Assembly (NCBI RefSeq): GCF_018687715.1
Contig: NC_056758.1
Coordinates: forward strand, 20,810,501-20,874,500
Origin: Carya illinoinensis
Lineage: Eukaryota > Streptophyta > Magnoliopsida > Fagales > Juglandaceae
Direction of reading: 5' to 3'
DNA: 64,000 bases
In this document: piece by piece, positions 11,112 through 22,500 of the stretch
Position numbering within the stretch: the first letter of the stretch is position 1
How the letters are laid out: every line of letters starts with the position of its first letter
The notes under the pieces: generated by a model
Database searches by the model: none
What the model saw: only the letters and a program-made list of their open reading frames with translations
Told to the model about the DNA's origin: nothing
Program-made: the position numbers and the translations under genes

Positions 11112-13404
11112 TTCCCCCTCTCGTCAAAAGGATTCGACCTCGAATCTTCACCTACATCAAAAGGAGAAAGATCAGAAACATTGAAGGTAGCAGAAACATT
11201 ATATTCACTTGGAAGATCCACTTTATATGCATTGTCATTAATTTTCTCAAGAATTTGGAAAGGTCCATCTCCTCGAGGATGCAACTTAGTCCGTCTATGG
11301 GCTGGGAATCTTTCTTTGCGCATGTGAACCCAAACCCAATCTCCTGGTTCAAAGGTGACACGCCGTCGTCCTGTATTGGCTTGGGAAGCAAACCTTTCAT
11401 TCTTTTGGGCAATTTGAAGCTGTACCCTCTCATGAAGTGACTTCACCAACTCTGCCTTCTTTTGTCCATCTAAGCTACTCCTGCCATCAATAGGCAAAGG
11501 CATCAAATCTAAAGGAGTAAGTGGATTAAAACCATAAACAATTTCAAAAGGAGAATATGAAGTAGTAGTATGCATGGTCCTATTATATGCAAACTCTATA
11601 AATGGCAAACAATCCTCCCAAGTCTTTAAATTCTTATGAACAACAGTGCGTAAAAGCTGAGTTAAAGTCCTATTAACTACTTCAATCTGACCATCAGTCT
11701 GTGGGTGACAAGTAGTGGAAAATAAGAGTTTAGTACCTAATTTTCCCCACAACACCTTCCAAAAGTAGCTAAGAAATTTAACATCCCTATCAGAAACAAT
11801 GCTCTTGGGCACACCATGGAGTCGCACTATCTCTTTGAAAAACAAGTCAGCTATGCTTGTGGCATCATCTGTTTTATGGCATGGAATGAAATGTGACATC
11901 TTGCTAAATCTATCCACAACCACAAAAATAGAATCTCTACCCCTTTTTGTCCTAGGCAGCCCCAAAACAAAGTCCATAGATATGTCTACCCATGGCTCAC
12001 TAGGAACAGGTAAGGGTGTATATAACCCATGTGACAAAACCTTAGATTTGGCCTTTCTACATGTGATGCACCTACTACAAATGCGATTGATGTCTCTTTT
12101 CATCTTAGGCCAAAAGAAATGTTCATGCAATATGTCTAAGGTTTTCTTGACACCAAAGTGTCCCATTAATCCCCCGCCATGTGCCTCACGCACCAATAAC
12201 TCACGCATAGAACAACTAGGTACACACAGTTTATCTTCTTTAAACAAGTAACCATCATGCTTGTAAAACTTACCAAATGCCGCCTTATCACATGCCATAT
12301 ACACATCAAAAAAGTCAACATCATCGGCATACATATCTTTCACATATTCAAACCCAAGCATTTTAGCACTCATAGATGTAAGAAGTACATACCTCCGTGA
12401 TAAAGCATCAGCAACAATATTCTCCTTACCTTGCTTGTAACGGATGACATATGGAAAGGTCTCAATGTATTCCATCCATCTAGGATGCCTCTTATTCAAC
12501 TTACCTTGACCCTTGAGATGCTTTAACGATTCATGATCGGTGTGGATCACAAATTCCCTAGGCCACAAGTAGTGCTGCCAAGTCTCTAATGCACGAACAA
12601 GAGCATAAAGTTCTTTGTCATAAGTAGGGTACTTCGGGGATGTCCCACTTAGCTTCTCACTGAAGAAGGAAATCGGCCGCCTATCCTGCATCAAAACGGC
12701 TCCAATCCCTATTCCTAAGGCATCACATTCAATCTCAAAAGTTTTGTTAAAATCTGGTAATGCTAACACGAGTGCAGAGCACAACCTTTCTTTAATAGTG
12801 GCAAATGCATTCTCTTGATTAGCCCCCCAATGAAACCCAACATTCTTTTTAATGACTTCAGTGAGTGGTGCAGCAATGGTGCTAAAATCTTTAACAAAAC
12901 GCCGATAAAAGCTAGCTAAACCATGAAAGCTTCTTACCTCAGTGACACTCTTTGGTGTTGGCCACTCGTTAATGGCCTTGACTTTCTCTTCATCCACTTC
13001 AATACCCTTTGTACTAACAACATAACCAAGAAAAACAACTTTCTCCATACAAAAGGTACATTTCTTGAAATTAGCATACAACTTTTCACACCTCAACACA
13101 TTAAACACATATCTCAAATGCTCAATATGCTCATTTAAGTCCTTGCTGTACATTAGGATATCATCAAAGTATACAACCACAAACTTGCCTATGAACGCAC
13201 GTAGGACATGATTCATTAATCTCATGAAAGTACTTGGTGCATTTGTAAGTCCAAATGGCATAACTAACCATTCATAAAGCCCATACTTAGTCTTAAAAGC
13301 AGTTTTCCATTCATCACCCTCTTTCATTTTAATTTGACGGTACCCAGTTTTAAGATCAATTTTACTAAAAATACATGAGCCATGCAATTCATCGAGCATA
13401 TCAT
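10895..13404 (-). pseudogene. CRM-like pol: RT (most), RNase H, integrase, LTR-encoded tail (element C)
   Basis: An 834-codon frame. [28 protein letters not shown], catalytic YFDD. RNase [16 protein letters not shown] (Leu where D has Ser), [25 protein letters not shown]. Integrase: [18 protein letters not shown] with CSRCITCRK, and D,D,E in [16 protein letters not shown] and QIEVVNR, so the catalytic Glu is kept (it is Lys in D). A GPF-type C-terminal module ([19 protein letters not shown]) is followed by the tail [14 protein letters not shown], encoded inside the 3' LTR. It is separated from the upstream RT start by a 1-bp deletion at about 13405, so it is a pseudogene. Confidence 0.9.
11112..11122 (-). 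other. Polypurine tract of element C
   Basis: On the minus strand GAGAGGGGGAA directly precedes the TG of the 3' LTR. It lies within the pol reading frame, as in element D. Confidence 0.75.
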
Positions 13405-14372
13405 CTAACTAGGAATGGGATGGCGATACTTTACTGTGATATTATTAACCGCCCTGCAATCAATGCACATCCGCCACGTCCCATCCTTCTTAGGCACTAG
13501 AAGCACTGGTACTGCACATGGGCTCATGCTCTCCCTCACGTACCCCTTGCTCATCAAATCCTCAACTTGCCTCTGAAGCTCCTTTGTCTCATCTGGATTA
13601 CTTCTATAAGCTGATCGGTTTGGAATAGTAGCCCCGGGCACGAAATCAATCTGGTGCTCAATGCCTCTAATGGGTGGCAACTCATTAGGCATTTCCTCTA
13701 GGAATACATCCTCAAACTCCTGCAACAAAGAAACAGCCAAACTAGGAAGAGGTTGGTTAGTTTCATCAAGATTAAGATAAGACTCTTTATAGACAAGAAA
13801 AATCATAGGGCGATCTGCTAAGAAAGCTCTCTTAACCTCACTCCCTCTTGCATAGAAACTCACTTTTGTCTTTCCTTTTCTCTCAGCAGACTCTTTTTCT
13901 TTTTCACTCTTTCTTTTTTGCTCAATCTCTTTTTCACTCTTTCTTTTTTTATCACTCTCATTTTCACTCTTTCTTTTTTGAGCAACCTCACTTTTCAGTT
14001 TCAGTTGGTCCTCATAGACCTGTCTTGGAGTTAAAGGAGCAAGCTTGGTTGTTTTGCCCTCCTTTACAAAGCTGTACATGTTTTTGAATCCATCATGTAT
14101 CACTCTCCTATCATATTGCCATGGTCTCCCCAACAATATATGGCCAGTATGCATAGGCACAACATTACAAAGCACTTCATCTTGATACTTCCCAATGGAA
14201 AAAGTAACTAACACTTGTCTATCCACCCTAACCTCCCCACAATCATTCAACCACTGTAGCTTGTATGGTCGAGAGTGTTTCAATGTAAGTAAATTCAATT
14301 TTTCAACTAATGTAGTGCTAGCAACGTTAGTACAACTCCCCCCATCAATTATCATACTACATACCTTGCCAT
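13405..14372 (-). pseudogene. Protease and RT N-terminus (element C)
   Basis: The frame holds the aspartic protease ([20 protein letters not shown]), a Lys/Glu/Ser-rich repeated linker ([19 protein letters not shown]) and the RT start ([20 protein letters not shown]). It is out of frame with gag because 11 bp are missing near 14373 compared with D, and it ends at a premature stop caused by a missing base at the IPRLDDML position. The DGGS form of the protease active site is shared with D. Confidence 0.85.
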
Positions 14373-15646
14373 TGAGTATGGAAAATGTTCTCCCTTTGTT
14401 GCTCTGCTTCATCCATCTTAATTTGTGTGTTGAGAGCACGCCTGGCAACAAGGTACTCACCTGTTACGGGGTATTCTACTCCATCATCATCACTAGCATC
14501 CTCCAACTCAGGTATGTCATCACGATCATCCTTACTTGCAATCATCACCTCCCCATTGTCACGCATAATCATCATACGTTTGTTTGGACATTGAGAAGCG
14601 ATGTGGCCTGAACCCAAACACTTAAAGCATTTAATATCTCTATTTCTAGAAGGTTGGGATGCCAACTTGGGTTTGTTGCTAGTTCCTTCATCGTTTCCTT
14701 TAGGTGGTTCTGTCTTTGCCTTTGTTACAGCTCGATCATCTTTCTCCCACTTTGGTTTCCAAGGAGTGCTAGAAACTGAAGTGTACCTTGATGTCCCTTT
14801 CCTCTTTAATTGCCTCTCCACCTTCATAGCCATGTGCACCATGTCTTCTATTTCTACGTAATGTTGCAACTCAACCACATTGGCTATCTCCCTATTCAAA
14901 CCAAACAAAAATCTAGCCATAGTGGCCTTCCTATCCTCCTCTACATTCGCCCGTATCATAGCCACCTCCATCTCCTTATGGTAGTCCTCCACACTCCTAG
15001 ACCCCTGTGTAAGATTTTGTAATTTCTGGTAGAGGTCCCTATAGTAGTGGCTAGGTATAAATCTCCGCCTCATGAGAGCTTTCAACTCTCCCCATGTCTC
15101 GACAGACCTCTCATAATTCCTCCTCCTATTGGTCACTAATTGATCCCACCAAATAATAGCATAATCAGTGAACTCAATTACTGCCAACTTCACTTTCTTT
15201 TCCTTTGAATAGTTATGACACTCAAAGATCAATTCTATCTTCTTCTCCCACTCTAAATAAGCTTCAGGGTCAGTTCTACCTTGGAAAGATGGTATTTTCA
15301 TTTTGATGCTCTCAAAGTCCCTATCTACTCCATCACGACCCCGTGGGTTTCCCCTAAATCCTCTTTCACGCCTGACTCCTCTATGCCTACCCATCCTAAC
15401 TTCAGAAATTATATCTTCCTCATCCTCACCATCTCCTTCATCTTCATACTCATGTTCTCTTCTAGGTTCACGTCTCCTCCTATCTCTCCCACCATGTAAA
15501 TTTTTAATTACTTCATCTTGTTGATCCATCCTATCTCTCACTTCTCCTAACATCATGTTCAATCGTTCAAACTGTTGTTGCATAGCCTGCAACATAAAGG
15601 AGTTATCTGCCATCCCCTTTGGTGATGAGTCACTTTTATGACACAT
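14373..15646 (-). pseudogene. CRM-like gag, intact up to the frameshift (element C)
   Basis: The start chosen is the ATG at 15646 ([11 protein letters not shown]), which matches the D start; an in-frame ATG 18 bp upstream is possible. An N-terminal Gln-rich segment and an Arg/Asp/Glu-rich stretch (about residues 45-90) precede the capsid-like gag domain ([17 protein letters not shown], then [20 protein letters not shown]). A zinc knuckle follows ([14 protein letters not shown]). The three codons that are stops in D and E are sense codons here (CGA, CAG, TAC). Gag would assemble particles in the cytoplasm. The frame is lost at the 11-bp deletion. Confidence 0.88.
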
Positions 15647-16026
15647 CGTACGTGCTGCACACAAAAAAAACTATTAGTGGAAAAGACCTCACACGCTCCC
15701 TTACGTGTTTACACTCGAATAATAGCACTCCACTCGTGTTTCACTCTTAATTGGTTTTTTCCCGATAATGATCTCACACTTTCTTGGCTTTTACCTCAAG
15801 AGTTTTCCCACTCAAGTTCTTTCAGAACTAATTGAACTATAAATCAAGACAATACAAACTTATCTTATTCCAACTAGTAATTAGGTCCAAGAAACTCTTA
15901 ACAAGAGAAAATATAGAAAGAATAAAATGACACAAGACTCAAGGAAATGCTACGAGGGAAAGAGTACTCACAAGACAATACACCAACTATAAAGATATAT
16001 GCAGCCCCTCTGATGATAAAAAATTC

Positions 16027-16135
16027 GGAATACTAAACTTTTTTTTTTTCGAATTTTCTTTTTTTTTTCTTTTCCTTTCTTTTCTTTTATTTTATTTTAT
16101 TTTCTTTTCTTTTCCTTTCTTTTTTTTTCTTTTCT
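16027..16135. repeat. Pyrimidine-rich simple repeat (TTTTC-type) in C leader
   Basis: Runs of TTTTC and TTTTA with T-tracts. The same position in D (36762-36857) and E (53640-53734) carries AAAAG runs on the other strand, so the repeat is part of the family leader and has changed length between copies. Confidence 0.8.
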
Positions 16136-16491
16136 CACCGATTCAATCACAAACAGCAATATTCAATTGTAACAATCAAACAATTGAATTCAAACACATA
16201 AAAATTGACAAGGAAACATAAGAGAATCAATGAAACGACACTCTAAGGAATTGACAAACTTAAAGATGCAAGAAACTCCAGAAATATGGTGTAAATTTTG
16301 GCAGCCCTCAAACAAGCAACTTAGCCAACCAATGTTGATAAACATGAAACCAAAATGATAGAGTAATCTGCCAGCCCTAGGAAAAATGAATTTTTGCACT
16401 TTTTTTTTTTGTTTTTTTTACAACCTTAGAACAGTGAAACCCTAGAATTAAAGATGCAATAGATAAAAGATAGAATTACACCTGATTGGAA

Positions 16492-16509
16492 ACCTTGCTC
16501 TGATTACCA
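16492..16509 (-). other. Primer binding site, initiator Met tRNA-like (element C)
   Basis: On the minus strand TGGTAATCAGAGCAAGGT lies 2 bp after the LTR. It matches the usual iMet site TGGTATCAGAGC except for one extra A. All three family copies here share the extra base. Confidence 0.7.
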
Positions 16510-16511
16510 AA

Positions 16512-17325
16512 TAATGTGAACCCCAATAGACTTGCTTTGAAACCCAACAACAATACTGGAAAAATAACCCAAGAAAGCCAAACTCAGGTATATGGATGGA
16601 GAATCTAGACCCGATGAGAACTCGTTCAAAGAACCTAGATTATATCAAAATCTAGACCCATTGAAGAACCTGTCTCAAGAACCTAGATTACAAAGGAAGA
16701 ACGCCACAAAGGTTTTGATTTACCCTTGATAAGTTCAGAAGTTCAAGAAGAACAAGAGGAGATAACTCAACTCTCAATGACAATTTCATATATTCTGCCT
16801 CTCAAATGAGGTTACAAGTGGTTTAAATAGACAATCCCCAAAAACCCTAAGTAAACAATGCGTCGGGTACTGTAGCGTGAACAGTGCCATACGCCGCGCT
16901 ACAGTTACTTCTGAAATCCTAGTAAGACATAAAATTTTAACTTTCCAAATAAACCCTTGGCCAAAAATACAAGGCCTTCCCAAAAATAACCCTAGTCCAT
17001 TAGAAATATGACATACGTGGGCCAAGCATCCTCAAGCCCACTTCTTCTAAACTAATAATAAAATACCGTTAAACAAATTGGAAGCCTTAACAATAATAGG
17101 CCCAATGTCTAAGTCATGTCTTCCATAGCTTGTATCAAGTGGATCAAAACTGGTTCTTTTTCCTTGAAACCCATCTTGAGTGTTGGGCTCTTCCTAGCTT
17201 CATCCCAAGTGGATTGCACCAATCCTTGCATTGCTTCCTTGATCTTCTTGGCTCTTGATCTTGTAATTGGCCCATCTGGAATTTGCAAGGGATCTTTAAG
17301 GATAGCTCCACCTTGGTTCCCATCA
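16512..17325 (-). repeat. 5' LTR of CRM-like element C
   Basis: 814 bp. The outer end is canonical (CCCATCA on the plus strand). The inner end reads TAATGTGAA on the plus strand where the other copies have TGATGTGAA, so one terminal base has mutated. The pol tail frame is still open in this 5' LTR, and by chance it is fused in frame to the upstream B gag at 17326-17708. Confidence 0.9.
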
Positions 17326-17854
17326 ATCTCCACAAATTGATGCTCTCTAGGTGTAAGTCCCTCATAAAAATAGCTCACTAAGCGCCAATTCTCATATCCA
17401 TGGTGAGGACACATACTTAATAGCTCCTTAAATCTCTCCCAAGACTGATACAAAGTCTCACTATCCTTTTGTACAAAGGTGGAGAATTGCCTTTTTAAAG
17501 CATTGGTCTTATGTTGGGGAAAGTATTTATTAAAGAAGACCTGAGTCATTTCATTCCATGACCCAATAGATCGTGGTCTCAATGAGTATAGCCAACTCTT
17601 AGCTCTATCTTTCAAAGAGAAAGGAAAGAAATTAAGTCTCATAATGTCATCAGTTGCATTTTGACTATGAAAAGTCGCAACTACTTCCTCAAACTCCCTA
17701 ATGTGCACATAGTAGGGAGTAACTGTATCATCCCTATTTTAAAATCCAATTGGCGAATATTAGGTGGAAACATGATGCATGATGGTGTGGCTGTGCGTGT
17801 AGGGTGGAGGTAATCCTGAAGGGTCCTAGTGGGTTGATCTTCGTGTTCACTCAT
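17326..17854 (-). pseudogene. Element B gag N-terminal half
   Basis: Starts at ATG 17854 (MSEHEDQPTRTLQDYLHP) and reaches the C insertion at 17326. About 28 bp are missing near 17714 compared with A (the FHGLENENP region), which shifts the frame. The following part (HIREFEEVVATFHSQNATDD to TPREHQFVEI) is in another frame. ATCTC at 17326-17330 is the right target duplication of C. Confidence 0.85.
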
Positions 17855-18136
17855 TTTCTCAGAATTAGAAGAATTATCAAACAAATGATTAGAAAAATTA
17901 AACTCTGACTCTAACACAGGTCTACAAGCAAACCGACCCAAGGCTTCTCTATACCTGTGCATGCAAGGTAGAGAAAAATCCAACACTAAAAAAAACTACA
18001 AAAAGAAAAAGAAAATAAAAAAAAAAAAAGATGCAGCCTTTACAATAGGGAACGAAGTTACCGCCTTTACAAAATGTTGAAAATAAAAACTATCTCACAA
18101 TTCTTCTACCATCTCCCCGGTAACGGCGCCAAAATT
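17855..18136 (-). other. Leader of element B
   Basis: Minus-strand leader between LTR and gag. It includes an A-rich run at about 17987-18030 on the plus strand, matching the T-rich run in A, and the primer site at 18114-18131. Confidence 0.65.
18114..18131 (-). other. Primer binding site, tRNA-Asp type (element B)
   Basis: On the minus strand TGGCGCCGTTACCGGGGA, one base different from element A, 5 bp after the LTR end. Confidence 0.82.
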
Positions 18137-19501
18137 TGATTACGCCCAAAGAATAACGCGGTAGTTGTAGCACAGCTTTGGGGTGTCGATTCCACAGGGA
18201 GACAAATTAAAAGAATAGCAAGAGGAACAAAGAAACTAAAGAAAAATATTAAATAAGTAATAGAGAACAAAAATTAATTTAAAATTTAAATTCAAGTGAA
18301 GCAAAGTGATTAACAGAAAAAGTACTCAAATTTGACAAATAGTAGAGCGTCGGGAATCCCTTGCACAAATTTGGTATTTTAATTATTCTTAATTCATTGG
18401 ATAACTCAATTAGGAACTCAATTCCCGCAATTCCCAATCGGAAGGTATAGATTTATAAACCAGACTTAAATAAAATGTAACCCTTTGAAAAAACATTCAC
18501 CACTTTTAAAAAACGTGAATTACTACCCCTATTGATAAAATCTAATCACGATAATATACTCAGGAAGCGATATTTCAGCAAAAAAGTAAATCAATATAAA
18601 TAAATAATTGATCCAAACATAATCAAAGAACTAATCCATTCAACAGAAAAAGCACGACTGAATCGATAAACACAATAAATTCTATGATTATTCGGAGAAG
18701 AAAACATCAACGATGAATTGAGAATAATAAAACAAAAGAGTTTTAGCAATTGAAAGTCAAATATATGAATTAAGAATAAATTAGAAATACCATCTAATGT
18801 GCAAGTTCATCCCTAACCCTACTAGAGAATTTAGTTACCCATAAATATAATGGACAACAAAAATCTCCAGAGAAAACTGAAGCGAACGGTGGCCATGGAA
18901 GTGATTTTCTCCTCTCTTCAGATCTGCCTCTTGTGCCTCTTCCTCCCCTCCATTTCGTGCTAATGATATGCTTATATAGGGTAAGAAAGAAACCCTAATG
19001 TCCTCTTGATTTCCGCATAAAAAAATCGCCTAAATTTTAGGACTTATCTTGGCAGCCATGTACAGCCTTCAGGAGTTTGAATTTGGAAATCCTTATTAGA
19101 TACAAAGTTATAGCCCTTTAAGATCGCTTTCAAATGCATCAAGAATCACATCAATCTAATATATGAGTAAAAAGATACAGTCAAAAGACTAAAGTATATC
19201 CAGACTGTCTCCTAGCGAATTTCGGACTTGGACTTCTTGTGGTTTCATTTTGTGATTTTTTTCTTTTTCTTTTCTTCCAAATTGCTCTCAAACCCCATGA
19301 ATGTCCTCCTTTGAATTTGACTGGGCTTGACTTGCTCTTTTATAAACTCTGAAATTAGACATAAAAAAACTGCTTAGGAGTATCCCAACGTAAATAGAAA
19401 TTCAATTTAAGAATACACATTAATTCCTATGATTTCTATTCACATTTTTACATTTTAGTCCAATAATATGGTATATAGAGTGCACTTTCGCACACTCGTC
19501 A
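18137..19501 (-). repeat. 5' LTR of element B (1365 bp)
   Basis: Inverted homologue of the A LTR. It begins TGATTACGCCC on the plus strand and ends CGCACACTCGTCA at 19501. The TATA motif is kept (18971-18978). Satellite sequence starts immediately after it. Confidence 0.9.
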
Positions 19502-22500
19502 AATGACATGAGCTAGAGGCCTACTTGTCGCAATGCACATGAAAGAGAACTTAGGTCGGATTGGCGGTGATTTCAGCATTATTCACATGGCTTTTCTTTT
19601 ATTGACAGGTTTTGGATTCAGCCTAAGCTTCTAATTCAGTCTTAGAATTATGAGAAATAACAAAGAAAGTAATAAGGTCCGTATAAAAAAGGTTACAATG
19701 AGCTAAAAAGGAAATTATGCTGAAAACATTGTTGAGAGATTACTAATCTTGTGTAAGTCAATTAGTTCCCTTAATTCAACGTTAACGCATAACCACGGGT
19801 AGATGGGGAACGTTAGGGGCATGTGGGACTTCTCGGACTTGAGGGAAACCAAATGTAGGGTTTATGTGGGCTTCAAATCGAGGAATGAAACGAAAGATTG
19901 GTTTCCTTGTGTAAATTGGTCCACTACAAGAACTAAACTTGTATGGTAAAGGTTGGGTGTAAACGTTGAAATTTTGCTTGTGAAAATGGTCTAAAAGGGT
20001 TCGGCTAGGAGCCGACTTGTCGCAACGTTTATGAAGATCGCCTAGGTGCCGATTGGCGGTGATTCGAGCATTATCGACATGGAAGTCTGTCATGTCTTAG
20101 ATAAAGCCTAATCTACTAATTCCATCTTAGAACGTTGGAAAACGACAAGAAAAGCAATATGATCCGAATGAAAACAATGGTTTCAAAGAACCAAAAAGGA
20201 AATTAAACACAAAACATTGTTGAGTGATGACTAATCTTGTGTAAGTCGATTACATCCTTTGAATCAAGCTAAAAGCTTAACGATGGGTTAGATGGGGAAG
20301 CTTAGGGCCATGTGGCACTTCTTGAAGTTGCGGAAACTAATTGTAAAGCTTATGTTGGCTTCAAATTGAAGAATGAAGCAAAAGATGGGTTTCTTGTTGT
20401 AACTTCGTCCAACGCCGGAACTGAACTAGTATGGTTAGGGTTGGGTCCAAATGATGACATTTCCCATGAGGAAGTGGTGTAAATGGCATGAGCTAGAGGC
20501 CTACTTGTCGCAATGCACAAGAAAGAGAACTTAGGTCGGATTGGCGGTGATTTCAGCATTATTCACATGGCTTTTCTTTTAATGACAGGTTTTGGATGCA
20601 TCCTAAGCTTCTAATTCAGTCTTAGAATGATGAGAAACAACAAGGAAAGTAATAAGGTCCGTATAAAAAAGGATAGAAAGAACTAAAAAGGAAATTAAGC
20701 CGAAAACATTGTTGAGAAATTACTAATCTTGTGTAAGTCAATTACTTCCCTTAATTCAACGTTAAAGCATAACCACGGGTAGATGGGGAACGTTAGGGGC
20801 GTGTGGCACTTCTTGGACTTGAGGGAAACCAAATGTAGGGTTTGTGTGGGCTTCAAATCGAGGAATGAAACGAAAGACTGGTTTCTTTGTGTAAATTGGT
20901 CCACTGCAAGAACTAAACTTGTATGTTATAAAGGTTGGGTGTAAACGATGAAACTTTCCTCGTGAAATGGTCTAAAAGGTTTCAGCTAAGGGCCGACTTG
21001 TCGCAACGGGTATGAAGGATCGCCTAGGTGTTGATTGGCGGTGATTCGAACATTATTGACAAGGAAGTCTGTCATGTCTTAGATAAAGCCTAATCTACTA
21101 ATTTCATCTTAGAACGTTGGAAAACGACAAGAAAAGCAATATGATCCGAATGTAAACAATGGTTACAAAGAACCATAAAGGAAATTAAACTCAAAACATT
21201 GTTGAAAAATGACTAATCTTGTCTAAGTCGATTACATGCTTTGAATCAGGCTAAAAGCTGAACGATGGGGTGGATGGGGAAGCTTAGGGGCATGTGGCAC
21301 TTCTTGAAGTTGCGGAAACTAATTGTAAGGCTTACGTTGGCTTCAAATTGAAGAATGAAACAAAAGATGGGTTTCTTGTTGTAAATTCGTCTAATGATGG
21401 AACTGAACTAGTATGGTTGAGGTGGTGTGCAAACGATGACATTTGCAATGAGGAAATGGTGTAAATGGCATGGGCTAGAGGTGTACTTGTCGCAATGCAC
21501 AAGAAAGAGAACTTAGGTCGGATTGGCGGTGATTTCAGCATTATTCACATGGCTTTTCTTTTATTGACAGGTTTTGGATGCAGCCTAAGCTTCTAATTGA
21601 ATCTTAGAATTATGATAAACAACAAAGAAAGTAATAAGGTCCGTATAAAAAAGGTTACAAAGAACTAAAAAGGAAATTAAGCCGAAAAGATTGTTGAGAG
21701 ATTACTAATCTTGTGTAAGTCACTTACTTCCTTTAATTCAACGTTAAAGTAAAACCACGGGTAGATGGGGAACGTTAGGGGCGTGTGGTACTTCTTGGAC
21801 TTAAGGGAAACCAAATGTTGGGTTTGTGCGGGCTTCAAATCGGGGAATGAAATGAAAGACTGGTTTCTTTGTGTAAATTGGTCCACTGCAAGAACTAAAC
21901 TTGTATGGTAAAGGTTGGGTGTAAATGATGAAACTTTCCTTGTGAAAATTGTCTAAAAGGCTTCGGCTACGGGCCGACTTATCGCAACGAGTATGAAGGA
22001 TCGCCTAGTGCCGATTGGCGGTGATTCGAGGATTATTGACATGGAAGTCTGTCATGTCTTAGATAAAGCGTAATCTTCTAATTCAATCTTAGAACGTTGG
22101 AAAACGACAAGAAAAGCAATATGATCCGAATGAAAAAAACGGTTACAGGGAACCAAAAAGGAAATTAAACTCAAAACATTGTTAAGAGATGACTAATCTT
22201 GTGTAAGTCGATTACATCCTTTGAATCAAGCTAAAAGCTTAACGATGGGGTAGATGGGGAAGCTTAGGGGCATGTGGCACTTCTCGAAGTTGAGGAAACT
22301 AATTGTAGGGCTTATGTTCGCTGCAAAATGAAGAATGAAACAAAAGATGGGTTTCTTGTTGTAACTTCATCCAATGCCGGAACTGAACTAGTATGGTTGC
22401 GGTTGGGTGCAAATTACACATTTTTCATGTGGAAATGGTGTAAATGGCATGAGCTAGAGGCCTACTTGTCGCAATGCACAAGAAAGAGAACTTAGGTCGG

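Larger units (their letters stand above)
15647..16511 (-). other. Leader of element C
   Basis: About 865 bp between the primer site and gag, with no ORF of note. It includes the pyrimidine-rich microsatellite at 16027-16135 and matches the D leader (36379-37249) throughout. Confidence 0.7.
10298..17325 (-). mobile_element. CRM-like Ty3/gypsy chromovirus C (7.0 kb), nested in B
   Basis: It is flanked by ATCTC on both sides (10293-10297 and 17326-17330) and interrupts the gag of element B. Both LTRs are 814 bp. The layout on the minus strand is LTR, Met-initiator-like primer site, leader with a pyrimidine/purine microsatellite, gag, protease, RT, RNase H, integrase, and a C-terminal tail that runs into the 3' LTR. 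This overlap and the tail motif [10 protein letters not shown] suggest the CRM (centromeric retrotransposon) clade. Two small deletions shift the polyprotein frame (near 14373 and 13405). It belongs to the same family as D and E but is an independent insertion. Confidence 0.9.
8842..19501 (-). mobile_element. Athila-type element B, interrupted by A and C
   Basis: Read on the minus strand: LTR (19501-18137), primer site, gag start, then CRM-like element C (17325-10298), then gag end and protease to 8842, where element A begins. The remaining pol and the 3' LTR would lie left of the window, beyond A. It is the same family as A: its gag and protease are close to A residue by residue. It also has its own lesions: a deletion of about 28 bp near 17714, a frameshift near 9265, and a stop in the segment around 9180. 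Its right end joins satellite directly at 19502. Confidence 0.88.

Noticed and set aside
13848..14087. Ser/Phe-rich frames opposite the Lys/Glu linker of CRM pol (also 38820 and 55698)
   Set aside because: Antisense shadows of the coding strand.
17109..17708. A 199-codon fusion of Athila-type gag with the CRM pol tail
   Set aside because: A chance in-frame join at the insertion point of C in B. It has no intact gag start and no sign of selection.
20350..20559. A 69-codon minus-strand frame repeated in almost every type 2 satellite monomer (also at 21332, 32070, 44452, 61021 and others)
   Set aside because: It recurs because the satellite recurs. Many units break it, it has no recognisable domain, promoter or signal, and overlapping frames on the other strand are equally open.
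22274..22495. A 73-codon plus-strand frame in several type 2 monomers (also 60005 and 61962)
   Set aside because: Present in only a subset of units and explained by the repeat. No family recognised.
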